Below, in pieces: positions 35,299-46,929 of a stretch of 64,000 bases of DNA. Below the pieces are notes generated by a model that did no database searches, was not told the DNA's origin, and was given only the letters and a program-made list of their open reading frames with translations. The DNA comes from Theristus sp. LFF4_11 (lineage: Eukaryota; Nematoda; Chromadorea; Monhysterida; Xyalidae), in assembly GCA_030248135.1 (NCBI GenBank), contig JASANC010002758.1, positions 1 through 64,000 of the forward strand, written 5' to 3'. The position numbers and the translations under genes were made by a program. Position 1 is the stretch's first letter. Each line of letters opens with the position of its first letter.

Positions 35299-37724
35299 AG
35301 GATTTATGTATGCTTCGCAATTTGTGTGCGTTTTCTGGACGAGAAATTACGTCTCTCGACGACGTCCAAGAAAAGTTCAAATTTACGAATTTTTATGTAT
35401 GAACGGTATATGTATATCATCGAACATGATCCACGTGTGTGCGGACTGTTGTTATCTATGTTGTCGGCCACTTTGTCAAAAGTGTATGATTTTGACAGTG
35501 CATCTGCGAAGCCCACTTGCTATTATAATTATTACTATTACTATTCCGACTGCGACAGTGCAGAAATGTGCGATTTGATTACGGATATATTTTTTTTCGT
35601 CGAAAAACTTTATCTGATTTTTGATTGCTGCTGTATTATCATTTCGCTTTGATTTCTCATTTTTTTGAGAAACAGTGTAGGGATAAAGTTTCGTATCACT
35701 GCTAAACATTGATGTTTGTTAATATTCTTTCACTGCTTTGCATAATTTCCTTCTCTTTTTCGTTAATTGTTCAATCACACATGCCAATATGTGCCGCATA
35801 ATTGTTAGTTATAATCGTAGGAGACGACGCCGCTTAGATGACAGACGAGTGTGCATTTGCCAAGTTATTTCAGAATTGCTAGTTTACTGAACGCAGCTTA
35901 GTGAGACACACCCACAACATTCTGTTTTGTCTTATTTTATTTTATTATTGACTTTCACCAAAAAACTCCTTACTTTCTATTTTATGTTCGTTCAGCACAC
36001 AATTAATTGAAATTATGTCATCGTAGCGCTGCCAACAAACGGGTGAGATGATATGGCCGTTTTGAAAGCTTGGTTTGTTGAACTGATCATGCGCCCGGAC
36101 TTTGCGTAATTTACCGTTGAACTGGCTAACTGATTAATATTTGGCTTGATTTTGTTATTCAAAACGTCGTGTAAAATTCTTGAGCGTTGGTTTTTACCGA
36201 GAACAGTTGTTCTTCTCGTGGTCTGAACTTTTTCTGTTGTTTAGACACACTTTACACGTTTTAGTAACTTCCTCTTTCCTAGGGTTCCATCTCATTTTTC
36301 ATTATTATTCTTTCGTACTTCTGTACCCACCCAGTCGACCATGAGTGTGATATTCAAGTTATATTACTATGTTACAACAAAATTGCTAATTGTTTCTTTC
36401 GTTGCGTATGAAATGAAGAGAAATTGCTCGAATTTCAGCAGAACATGTGTACTTCAGTTGGCATTGTGCATGCGCTGCGTGCGCACTGAAACATGACGTT
36501 TGTGTTTGAGATTTTATCCGCTGAACGAAACCCACGCTGTCCAATCGACCGAGCGTCTCAGCGTCAGATACCGTTAGCAGCTGCCGTTTCTGAACTTGCT
36601 TCCAGGAGCACTCATCTGGGAGCTTCGATTTCTCTCCACAAAAAAACACCATCACTTTATACGACCATATACTACAACTACTACATATTACCACCGGCTA
36701 ACTTCTGCACCCAATTCATGTTCCTTCAAATTCAATTTTTTTTTATTTCAACTGATTTATTGATTCCTGACTCGCTTCGAGGACGCCACTTTGTCACAGG
36801 TTTCCTTCTTGTTAGCACGGGATAAAATAGGGTTTTAAAACTGGTTCACCGAATCAGAGTCTTGTGGAGAACTGGCGAACAACAGTGATCAGCAGAATTC
36901 AATAATTCAATTGCTAGCAGCTAATTATCCCATGCGACTCAATGCGCGCATAAATATGAAAGCAGTGTTATTCGAAAATCACGGAAGCGGCGGACCCCGC
37001 GTCGCGTCCTTGAGATTCAAATAGGTCACACATCAAGCATATGAAAGGAATTTTGTTTAGACTTCTGCAAAAAAAACGCATTGAATCGCAGAACCAAACG
37101 GACAGATGACAGCTGAAGTTGCTAGCAGCATCGATGGCTCAATTGACCACAGCTGTTTTCGCAGAACTCCGAATTCACCATTGCCTCAATTTCGCCATCC
37201 TCATGATCTTTTTTCTTGTATTGTCGAACCACGGATTAAACGCTTTCAAAAAAACACGCCTGGAGATTCGAAAACAACAGGGACACTGACCGATCTGAGA
37301 AACAGTCTGGCTGGAGTCAGACATCACAGCAGTAAATGGCAAACGGAATGGGGGAAACTCTGGAAAATAACTTTGTTAACATTGTTTTCGAAACTTGAAA
37401 AAAACTGCTTGGAAGGATAAAGTACGATCAACCATAAAAATAAGAAAAACAGAAAACAGTGCAATGTACACCTGAAAAGCATCGCTCTATAATGTCAAAC
37501 ATCGACTAAACTTAATCGCCGATGCTAAAAGGCACTGTAGTTTTTTTTATAGAGAAAAGCAAGATATATTGCATTTTGAGAACACTTTTACCATGTGAAA
37601 GCTTCACAATCACAACTGAAGCGAATTTGTTCAGAAAGGTAGACAGGTTTGGTTGAAACGAACCAACCAACGAACCGAACTGCATAACAGAAAGAACGCA
37701 AAAAAAACCGAAAAAAGACCCGTT
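35299..37724. other. Intergenic between convergent CaaX and MFSD13A genes
   Basis: It must contain both 3' UTRs. No exon found. 36939-37095 looks like an eroded family G copy (GCGACTCAATGCGCGCATAA at the left, ATTGAATCGCAGAACC at the right). TTTATT (AATAAA on the minus strand) occurs at about 36746 and 36763 and could serve MFSD13A. Confidence 0.6.
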
Positions 37725-40700
37725 TCAAATGGTCTGCACCGCCATGCGCACTTCATCGTCGTCGCTCCTAAGCGTACCAGCCGACGGAACGGACGCCGTC
37801 GAGCCGGACGACAAGCGTCGCGTGTGTCTGTCGTGCAAGGTGTAGTATCCTAGGATCGCATATTCGACCAGCGCAATCGACGTCGACACTCCGATCAGTA
37901 GCAGGAACATCACGTCGCGTAGACGCGAGTAGTCCGACTGATCCGTCTCGTAGTAGATCGAGGCCGGCCGATTCTGATACTGATCGCCGGGCAGCGGTTT
38001 CTTGTACGAATCGTAGTCCTGCTTGTTCAACACCCACACGACGAACATTGGCGCCAGCGACTGAGCCGGCTTCACGATCAGCGCGTTCAGACTGAAGATC
38101 AGCGAGGAGACGGGCGAGCTGCAAACTTGTGCGGCGGCGTTTGACCGATGTTTTCGTGGACACATGTGATTCGTTTGCGGATTCCGAATACGTATAACAC
38201 CAAGCTTTGTACAGTAAAACTCTAAATTATAGGGAATTGTGGCAGAAATTGCTGCGGCGGCGGAGTTCGGTATGCACAGAAAGCATGCATGCACGTGACC
38301 AACAACCAATCAGCTGATTTCCTATAATTTAGAGTTCCACTATAGTCTGGAGTGAGCACTCGTGTACAAATCAACATCGAGACGCATCTTTTTTTAGCAA
38401 TGAATTGTTTGTTTCGTCAGTCCTCCACTCTGAAGTCGAGACCAATCAGGTGAATATCGATTTAAACAGACAAACGATTTCAATTAAGTAAACCCAAACG
38501 AAAAAAACCAAGAAAAAACAGGAAACTTGTTTTGTTTTCTGAACGCACCTCCGCTGATGTCGTACCATGTCGTCGTCGATGATATCCGGAAACAGAATCA
38601 TGAACATTGGCGACATGGCGTGCACCAGAATACTGGAAACGAAAATGGTGACTGTCAACAACACAAGTTTTTGAAGTTACCTCACAGCAATCGAATCGTT
38701 AACACTTTTTACATTTTTCTACTGAACACTTTTTACATTTTTCTACTGATGAAATTGGACCGACCGAGAAACACAACGCTTTTACGATTGATTGGTTCGC
38801 TGATTGGTTGTTGGTTGTCCATTACCAGCATAAACAGCAAGCCACGTTCAACCAATGGTGAATCGTGACGCGTTCACAAAAAGAAAACATCTGGGCACAT
38901 ATCGACATGACCAATCACAGTGCACAACCATCCAACCAATCATCAGCAATCGATCATCAATCGACCGTTCAACCCAATTGAACTTACCTGTCGAGCAGCA
39001 TGTACAGAAGTATCAAGCCGGGACTGTGTCGGCCGAACAGAAACAGCAGCAGGCCGAGTGCGATCGAGGCGAGCAATGCCTTCTTGAACACTGCGTGCGG
39101 GCCTAAACGCTCCAAGATGCGACCGTTGATGATCACGCAAATCTGAAACACTGTTTCAAAAGTCATCACAGGTGATCGGACAATCCAACAAATGAATGAT
39201 TGAGCTCCGGTCAAAATAACGTTCAAATCAACACACAGCGAGTCGCATATCAACTGGTGATACGAATCTGCATGGCATGTTTGTATATTCTGATCGACAC
39301 TGGAAGATGTTCCTTCACTCAAATATAAAAAAAACCACTATCCGTTCAAAAAAACCAAAAAACCAAAAAAATCTCTCTCGACCAACCTGCGGCACCACGG
39401 AGCACACCCAATAAAACGCGCTGATCTGCCACGAGCCGAGCGGCAACAGCGTGCGCGGCACGAGACCCTCGGTGAAAATGGCGGCAAAATTCGAATGCGC
39501 CGTCGAGCGGATCGTGTGAAAGAAGTTCGTCCACGTCACTGCGTGGAAGTTTCGTGAGCTCAACACTTGCTTTGTTAGTTTGACGCTTTCCGACCATCTG
39601 GAGGAAAATGCGGAAACTTGCTGTACACGCCACGTTCAGATTTGAACTTGACGCACATCACTCAATGTGCGCATTCGAAAAGCTCCATCCATTTTAGGAC
39701 TGAAGGGGCATTCATGAAGCAGTACTTATGTTTTGCTGGCGTGGCTATGTTTTGAACACGGCTAGGCGTCACTAAATACTGCTTCATGAATGCATCTTAA
39801 AGTTCTATCGTCTGGAACTGACGACCACGCACCTCTTTTTCTCAAACAAGATTTTCAAGCAGTTGTAGCACAGTATCGCCGCAAGCAAACAAACACAAAC
39901 ACACAGGCACACAGGCAACGTCACACCAGACGCACGGCTTGTTCGCCAATGATTCAAAAACCAATCATCGATCAATCAACATAAGTTAGTCAACTTTGGA
40001 TCCAAATCAAGAACGATCGACTAACAAAGCAGTTTTTTTTAGCAACAACTGCTCTCCCATACTCACTTGCCCGCTTCCTTCGTCGCTTTTTTGTGCTCTT
40101 CCGAATGCGCTTTCATATCAGTAAACGATTTCACTTGCGCGATGGCGTCTGGCGCGAAACAGCCGGTGTACAGAAACGCCATGAACGCAATCAGCATCAG
40201 GACGAATGTGACACGACGGAACGCGGCCATGTCCTGAGTTTTCAAGGCTGATTGGTTGTGCTTGTCAGCTTGTGGCTTGATTGAACACGTGATTTGTTTT
40301 GTAAATTACAGCGATCAAACCGACTCGCAACCGTGTGCAAAATCACTGGCGAAAATGCTCTCTATCTGTATGAAGATGCCACGAAGAAAACCAGCTGATT
40401 GGCTGCACTTCATATTGAAGTGCGCTGATTGGCCGCACAGCAAGTCATCTATTTTTGAAATGCGCACTGCTGAAACTGTCTGCGTCTGTCACATTGGCAG
40501 AATGATCAGCCAATCAGCTAATTTTAACTCGTTATGTGCTGTCGTTTTTTTCGGGTAGTACGACTCACATGCACGTATCGATAGAGCACTAGTACCGATA
40601 AGTTACGGGCTTGACGCGGCAATTCGAACGTGCACATTTTGAATTCTGCGCAAAGCTTGCGACAGAACTTTTCTATCGACAGCCAAACAAACAACAGTGA

Positions 40701-42813
40701 CATTTGACTTAAAAATTTGACTGATATTTGACGTTCAGCAGCCGACTACAACACCGACCAGCAGACTGCTGGAGCACTTTTCAACGATCGTGATCGAGTT
40801 GACGCCGATCAACACGGCGAACTGGTTGTACTTGACGAGGCGCACACGCTCCACGTGATCGGTGGTCACCTCGGCAAACAGCGCACACCACGCGAGCTGC
40901 GGCATGATCAACACGGTAACGTTGTAATGGGGCTGCTCATGAATGATATCTTTTCTTTAAGGCCTGCGACTCAATGCGGTTGCGGACTGGAAAGGAAACT
41001 AGTTTCAATCTTTATTTGGTAATTCAGAATAACCTAAGGGACCCGGCCTTATTTAGGGGACTCGGATCCCTTTGCCAATTTTGAATTCCCGAGTCGTGTA
41101 TGAGGCTGCTTACTCATCTATGCGCGCATTGAGACGCGGGACCTAAATAAAAGATATTACATGATATCATTAGGCTCATTTCGAACGGCAGATAATCACC
41201 ACAAGAAAGTTTATTGCACTGAACGTTTCGAGATCATTCAAATGCCTTCATCAGCAGAGGTAATTAGTTACCCAATAAAGTGTACGCACTTAAATTATAG
41301 GGAATCAGCTGATTGGTTGGCGGTCACGTGATGTATGCTTTCTGTGCAGGGATTGCTGCGGGGAGGCGGAGTTTGGTTTGCACACGATTACCAACCAGTC
41401 AGCTGATTCTCTATAATTTAAAGTTCAACTGCAAAGTACACCGGGCAACTTGTAACGAACGAAACGTTCTTCTAAAAACTGCAAATTGCGCTAATTCGCC
41501 CGTCCGTAGTCACCAATCAACCAAGACTTCCCGCAATTTCAACGTCACACCAGTGAAAGCGCCGAACAACAAGACAGAAACCGAACAAGAAGACAACCAA
41601 ACAACACCGCAAACCAGCGCGAAACTGAAGAATCCGTCATAGAAGAACAGCGACACGATCAAATGGACGCCGACAAGCCACGGCGGCGAATCAGCGCCGG
41701 ACAGCGGCAGCCACGGTAGCATGAACGCCAGCGCCAAAAGAGGGCCGAAATAGAGCACGGAGAGGCGTCGATTGCGCATCCACGTGTACCCGCAGCCACC
41801 GACGTCCTGTGTGTTGTTGTTGGTGGCATTTTTCGGCGATGTTTTTAGCCAGGGCTAACCCAGAGAAGCGCACAGAACGCCAGTGAGCAGGGCGCCCATC
41901 GAGTTTTCCTCTGTCATTAAGTGCCTATACACCCCTCGTCGGGGCTCGATCCCCCGAGCGCACAGACTGTTACGCACTACCACCAGGCAACGAGTGTGAA
42001 AATGCGTTTTGTTTTCAAGAGAAAGTGGTGGTTTTTTTCAGGTTGCGATTACACTCGTCTTGCTGTCGGTGTGGTGGCGCAGTTGGATTCTTCTTGTCTG
42101 TGCGTGGAGCGATCGAGCCCCGCCCGCAGGCACGTATGATACACAATTGACGACAAAACCAACGCGGCGGCGTTCTGTGCGCTGTTCTGGGTTCAGTCCT
42201 GGCGGAAAACATTGCCTGAATCAATGTTCACTGAATTTTCATCGTCTCCAGCAGTACTTTCGGAGGTTTTGGCAAGGGTTCCTGTTTTGCTGAAAACACA
42301 CACGCTCTTGATTGGTGGAAACAGATCAGGCGAATCAGCAAATCGGTCCCACGTTTAACCCCCTATCCATAAACCAGCATCAGCAGCGCAACCGAAACCT
42401 TCGAACGACCGTTTCAGATCTCCAGATTTCAAAGCGTGTCCAGTTCGTATCGGAAGATTTCGTTCAGAAATCAAGCGAGTTGACTGAACTTGAAACAGAA
42501 GTATACAATTAATGCAGTCTGTCAGCACAACCAAACTGAAAAAAACCAGCCAACAAACAAAACAAGAAAACCCGACCACCTGAAAATAGCCGAACAGCGG
42601 ATCGTTCAACGCGTTCCAGACCATGAACAGCACCTGCGCCAACTCGAACCACCACTCGTTGATGTGATAGACGTTCAGGAACACTTTTACGTAATAGAAA
42701 CTGAACACCGAACTGATGAGGGCGGAGCCGAACTGCGTGCTGCACACGGCGACGGCCGTGTGATCGAGGCGGAGTCGACGACAGAGCGGCGCTAGCGGAC
42801 CGGTGCTGGCCAT
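37725..42813 (-). CDS. MFSD13A: MFSD13A/TMEM180 family membrane protein
   Basis: Complete, 8 exons in transcript order: 42813-42580, 41806-41615, 40932-40750, 40233-40067, 39597-39387, 39142-38988, 38632-38549 and 38118-37725; 539 residues (human about 517), phases closed. Family blocks: FYYVKVFLNVYHINEWWF, WNALNDPLFGYFQ (human WNSLNDPLFGW), FFYDGFFSFAL, RNFHAVTWTNFFHTIRSTAH, FPDIIDDDMVRHQR (human VVTDLVDEDLVLNHR) and FSLNALIVKPAQSLAP (human ALVTKPGQTFAP). Many hydrophobic segments fit a 12-helix major-facilitator fold; the substrate is unknown in this family. The C-terminal tail is cytoplasmic-like and Ser-rich. The exon 3 donor is uncertain (GTAGTC or GTCGGT, both phase 0, six bases apart). 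The start is ATGGCCAGC-type at 42813; an in-frame ATG at 42873 is possible. Introns carry family P, F and G repeats. Confidence 0.95.
38212..38340. repeat. Palindromic element family P, copy 4
   Basis: Starts CAGTAAAACTCTAAATTATA after TA and ends ATAATTTAGAGTTCCAC before TATA. It contains GGCGGCGGAGTTCGG, AAAGCATGCATGCACGTGAC and ACCAATCAGCTGATT. It lies in the last MFSD13A intron. Confidence 0.85.
39703..39800. repeat. Foldback element, family F, copy 2
   Basis: GGGGCATTCATGAAGCAGTA at the left and CTGCTTCATGAATGCATCTT at the right, with an internal inverted GTGGCTATGTTTTGAACAC segment. It lies in MFSD13A intron 4. Confidence 0.8.
40943..41160 (+). repeat. Element family G, copy 3
   Basis: Left end ATGATATCTTTTCTTTAAGG then CCTGCGACTCAATGCGG. 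Right end GCGCATTGAGACGCGGGACC then TAAATAAAAGATATTAC. The ends are inverted repeats of about 35 bp. It lies in MFSD13A intron 2, next to a family P copy. Confidence 0.85.
41285..41431. repeat. Palindromic element family P, copy 5
   Basis: Left arm ACTTAAATTATAGGGAATCA, then GCTGATTGGTTGGCGGTCAC. Right arm ACCAGTCAGCTGATTCTCTA, then TAATTTAAAGTTC. GGGAGGCGGAGTTTGG centre. MFSD13A intron 2. Confidence 0.82.
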
Positions 42814-44009
42814 TGTAGGGTGGAAATGCTGTGTCAGTCCGTGAAAACAGACGTTATTTGCGCATTTTGGCATTGGAATGCGGCATGCTGATCAGACCAC
42901 ATCAGTGGGGTCAAAATCAGAAACTTTAAAATGAGCTGATTGCCTGTGATGTGCAGTTCGATTGGGAGATGAGGATGATTTTGTTTTTCACCAAACGAAA
43001 AATGGTGAAAAACGTACGAAACTTTTTTGTGGTATACAGCAGGCAGTAAACGCAAGCTGTGTGCGCAAAATTTTGCGACACAAATCCAGAAATATTGAAT
43101 TTCAGTTTCCAGCCAGTCAGACCTGACTAGTCAACAAGCCAACCCAACACAAGTCGCTTTAAAATTGCTGCGTCTCGCAGTGAATTTTATTTCGCTCCTT
43201 TTTAGTAGTGTAACATCACTTCGTGTGCGCCCCACGTGGTTTCAAGTTCAAGGATAAAAATAAACCTCAGAAGATGTGAAAACATGTACAAAATCTCCAT
43301 TCATCCTTATTCTGTCTGTCCAAATAAAGCAGTCTTGTTCTATTAAAACAAACAAAAACACTGAAAAATGTCGACATCACCGAAAACCACGCCTGTGCAA
43401 ATATTATTCAAATGTGCAATTAAAAAAACTGCTACAACTTGTGAACCAGAAAAAACCAGAGTTCGCAAAAATGTCAAGTAAATGAATGCTGAAAAAGTAA
43501 AACCACCGAGCACCAAATTTTTTTCTGAAATTCAAATACCGTATTCAAAGTTGACGAATGAACGTAAGGCGGTGACATGTTCAAAAAGTGAAATAACTTT
43601 CTGAAACGTGATATGGAAGAACAAGTTCGGAGCTTCTGACAAACCACCGAAACAATCATACCATTAACCATACCACAGTCAAACTGATTGGCTGAAACTC
43701 TGACCTGAACACGGTGATTGGACGACAAATTTTTTTTAATGGCGAGCATTAAAATTGTGAAAGCCACTAAAATGCACGAAACATTGCATTTGGAAATACA
43801 CTCTTCAAATGCAACCAGATTCTTTCGCGATACCAGCCAACCACTGTGCCCGTGCTCCACTCAAACACAGCCAGTCAGCAAAACGCAACGGTGTGTGAAT
43901 GTTTGGAGGAAAGTGTGTGAAAACTCAACGAATAACGACTGTCCGCGAAACTCCAAGAAAACTCCCGATCACAAACAAGCAAAACACGCAACATCCACAG
44001 CAACAGCAG
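42814..44009. other. Intergenic between MFSD13A and TNFAIP8-like genes (both minus)
   Basis: It holds the MFSD13A promoter side and the TNFAIP8-like 3' UTR. TTTATT at 43186-43191 (AATAAA on the minus strand) could end the TNFAIP8-like transcript. No exon or repeat family recognised. Confidence 0.55.
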
Positions 44010-46929
44010 CTACTGCTGGTCGTGGTCGAGCAACGCTTGAATGGCAGCGACGATCTGCTCGAGCAGACGCTCGTATCGCGCACGCGACTCGTCCGCTCGC
44101 TGTTTTCGCATCGGCACCGGCGCGTTGTGCGCTTCAAGGCCGACCGGCGCCGGCTGCGTACCGCTGTCCGCGTTCGATCGGTCACCGACGCCGAACAGGC
44201 GATCCGTGAATGCCGGTCGACAGAGGTGCTCGAAGACCATCTCGATTCGTTGCGTCGACTTCGCGGACAGATGCGGCCGCACCAGCTCCGTGAGCAGCGT
44301 GCGCATCGAGTCCGTCTGCTGTTTGAGGAACGCGACGTCGTAGCTGAACTCGACCTCGTGGAAGCTGACGACCGTCAACAGCAGCTGGCGGAAGTTGCGT
44401 TCGAAGCGAGACAGGCGGTCGACTTCGGCGGCGCTGAAACGGTCGTTCCGCGATAGAACGCCGACCTTGACGCACAGCTTGATGATGTTTTTGATGACCT
44501 GCAAGTGTGCGTGTGCCGTTGGAAATTGCGCGGTGGAAACGTTTTGCGTTGAACTTTCTTCGAAAACTCTTGCAAACACCGACTTTTTCGGCCGTTTTCT
44601 TCTCGTAGAACTCTTTCAGAATCGCGTACAGATGATCCAAGAGCGTCGCCGTCGCGTCGTCAATGAAATGCTTGGCAACTGACCGACCAGCGAACGAGCC
44701 CATGACCTGCAAGAAACACAATTTCTGATGAGCAATTTCTGGGGGGGGGGTGAGGCGTGACGTGACGTGAGGGAAGGTGTTTTTTGGTGCCTTGATAGCG
44801 TGTAGTCTCGCGATGCCCCCTTTGTGCCGGCTGAGTGGCTGAGTGGATAGCACTTGGGACTTCCAATCGGAAGGCCCGGGTTCGAATCCGCTCGTGGCCA
44901 CTCGGCTGCCCCGGGTTGCGTGGGGCCTAGGTTTTTTTTTCAAAAAGTCGGTTCTGCAATTTGCAGAAATTTCGTAAAAAATTTCTGCAAATAAAATTTG
45001 GTTTCTGCAAATTTCAAAAAACATGACGAAAATGGTTTTTGTGCTTGTTTAATATCATTTTTTTCGTTCTGAGCATCATTTCTTAACGATGCTCAGAATT
45101 GCAATTGCCAATTGCATCGTCTTACCGCAAATTTTTCAAAAATTCAGAAAAAAACACCAAAACCGAACCAGATTGCCAAACCGAACAAATCACCAATCAT
45201 TCGTTTCAAATCATTCAACCTAACAACAACACAATATCAATTGAAAACCCTCATAGCTCAAATTCCGCAATCAAAGCGATGGCTTCGGTCGGTTCGACGT
45301 TCTCAAAGGTGCAGTTCACTTTGTTCGGTTTGATTTTGTATCGCCTCTTTGTTTTCATCCCCAGATACTGCATGCTTGCCTGCAGTTACACTCGGACCAG
45401 GGAACTGAATTCGTTCGCATTTGAATCGTTTCCATTCATCAGCGATACTGCCCTTGCCCGGCAAAATTGATGAATAAAACTGGTGCAGATACAGCAGATC
45501 GGCATTTCCGTACACCAGCAGCTGTTCAGATCCATCTATCTTAGACGGCAGAATATTTTGGCAGCCTTGAGAACGTTGTGCGTGTCTTCGAATTGATTGC
45601 TGAGATTCTCGACAAGCTCGACGACAAACTTGCGCACCGTACCTCCGCCAATGTCTTATTTTTGTATCTTCTGTTGTGTGGATGATGGATCACTTCATTC
45701 TAATTCCAAACAGAAAGCCTAACAGCAAACAATAATTGAATCAATAATGATCAACAAACAATAATAATAATTGAATTTCTGTTTTATTTTTCGAATTTGA
45801 AATACTCCGATTTTCTTCACGAAGGCAAAACAAAACGCCAATCATTGCGCTACAGCAACCGCCGAAACAGCTGTTTTGACAAAAAAAACTATTTGAAATT
45901 TCTTCCATGATGGCGTGAAACCTCAGTTAAGCGCTGAGCACAAAATGAATATTGCAGAACCAAAGTTTGTATGCAAATCTGTTTCTGCAATTTGCAGAAA
46001 TCTACTAAAAAATTTCTGCAAACGGTCCAAAATTTCTGCAAAAAAACCGACGTTTTTCTGCAAAAAAAACCAGCGTGGGGCTTAATGGTTCGGCAGCATA
46101 AACGTCGGCTTTCTTGATTCACAAGATTGCTGTTCCGGTGGCGAGGAACTTAATGACATCGCGCCCATGCATACCAGCGCAGCTTGCCCAACGCCCACTT
46201 CTACAGCAGAAAAACTGCTTCCAACGTCGCAGCCCATGTGGTGGACAATAAAAAATTGCGACACTGCCTTTCCCCAAGGGCGTTGGGTAAGGATAAAAAG
46301 GGGCAACAAACAACAAACAACAACAACATGCTCCCTTTGTCATTACAGCTGGAACCCTGGAAGGTATGATTATTCAGGTCATGCTTCATTTCAGTGATTT
46401 AAGGAAGATAGGACTCTGAGACTTGGACACAGTAAAACAGAAAACTCAAAGCGAAACACCAATGCCTCGGATCGCCAGTTTATTGACAAACAGATTGTAC
46501 AATACTTGTGTTGCTTCGCCACCGGTTTCTTAAAAAACCCGCGCAAATACCAAACGCCGGTCGTTGGGTGAAGGGGGAACGAAAGCTTATGGGTGTCGTG
46601 GGTGGGCCGATTGATGCCGTCGCTTGGGGGTAGTAGCGAAAGGGACAGCCACTGAGCCCCACCCAGCTCGGACGGGAGGCACAAGTGATCTGACCTGACC
46701 TGAGGGTACCTGACCCCTGACCAGTTGTACCTCAATTTTGGTGGCTTTCGGTTGAACTTTCCCCCGAACGACACACTTGTCCGCTTTTCGCGCAGCTAAC
46801 CAGCGAGTTGACAAATACAAGAACAACAGTCTCAAGCGTTTTGTTTCAAACTCACCTTCTTCTGCGCACGCATACCCCACGATTTGCTGCTAAAACCGTT
46901 TGCTCCGCTACTCGACGAGTCGAGGTCAT
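44010..46929 (-). CDS. TNFAIP8: TNFAIP8 (TIPE) family protein, 5' exon(s) not found
   Basis: Three exons in transcript order: 46929-46856, 44706-44584 and 44498-44010 (stop TAG). Phases agree: the first visible exon starts with two bases of a codon, the others are phase 0. Family blocks: SSKSWGMRAQKK (human NSKNLAVQAQKK), RSVAKHFIDDATATLLDHLY, KKTAEK|VIKNIIKLCVKVGVL (human KKEAEKIIKNLIKTVIKLAIL), LTVVSFHEVEFSYD (human MTVVSFHQVDYTFD), HLSAKSTQRIEMVFEH. TIPE proteins are cytosolic all-helical proteins that bind phosphoinositides in a hydrophobic cavity and act in cell death and immune signalling; function here is by homology. The C-terminus is extended by about 55 residues after the family core. 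The start codon must lie above 46929; nothing convincing was seen. The 2.1-kb intron 44707-46855 contains a split SINE. Confidence 0.92.
44826..44929 (+). mobile_element. tRNA-derived SINE, head part
   Basis: A perfect A box TGGCTGAGTGG at 44836-44846 and a perfect B box GGTTCGAATCC at 44879-44889 with tRNA-like spacing. The acceptor stem does not pair as in a working tRNA and the sequence continues into a non-tRNA body. It is interrupted at 44929 by another element; the rest is at 46085-46328. Confidence 0.75.
44930..46072. mobile_element. TIR element inserted in the SINE, with about 12-bp target duplication
   Basis: It starts GGTTTTTTTTTC and ends GCAAAAAAAACC. Near each end are palindromic TTCTGCAATTTGCAGAAA blocks. 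It is bracketed by GCGTGGGGCCTA (44918-44929) and GCGTGGGGCTTA (46073-46084), one mismatch apart. The duplication length is compatible with a MULE-type element. No transposase seen. Confidence 0.65.
46085..46328 (+). mobile_element. SINE body and tail (continuation of 44826-44929)
   Basis: After the duplicated target the SINE resumes with a CATGCATACCAGCGCAGCTT-containing body and ends in an AACAAAC-type tail at 46303-46328. The join to the head is inferred from the duplication. Confidence 0.5.

Noticed and set aside
44826..44900. Functional tRNA gene
   Set aside because: A and B boxes are perfect but acceptor pairing is poor and a non-tRNA body follows, so a SINE head is more likely.
44182..45024. 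280-codon minus-strand frame
   Set aside because: It runs through the wrong frame of two TNFAIP8-like exons, the intron and the SINE head; a shadow frame.
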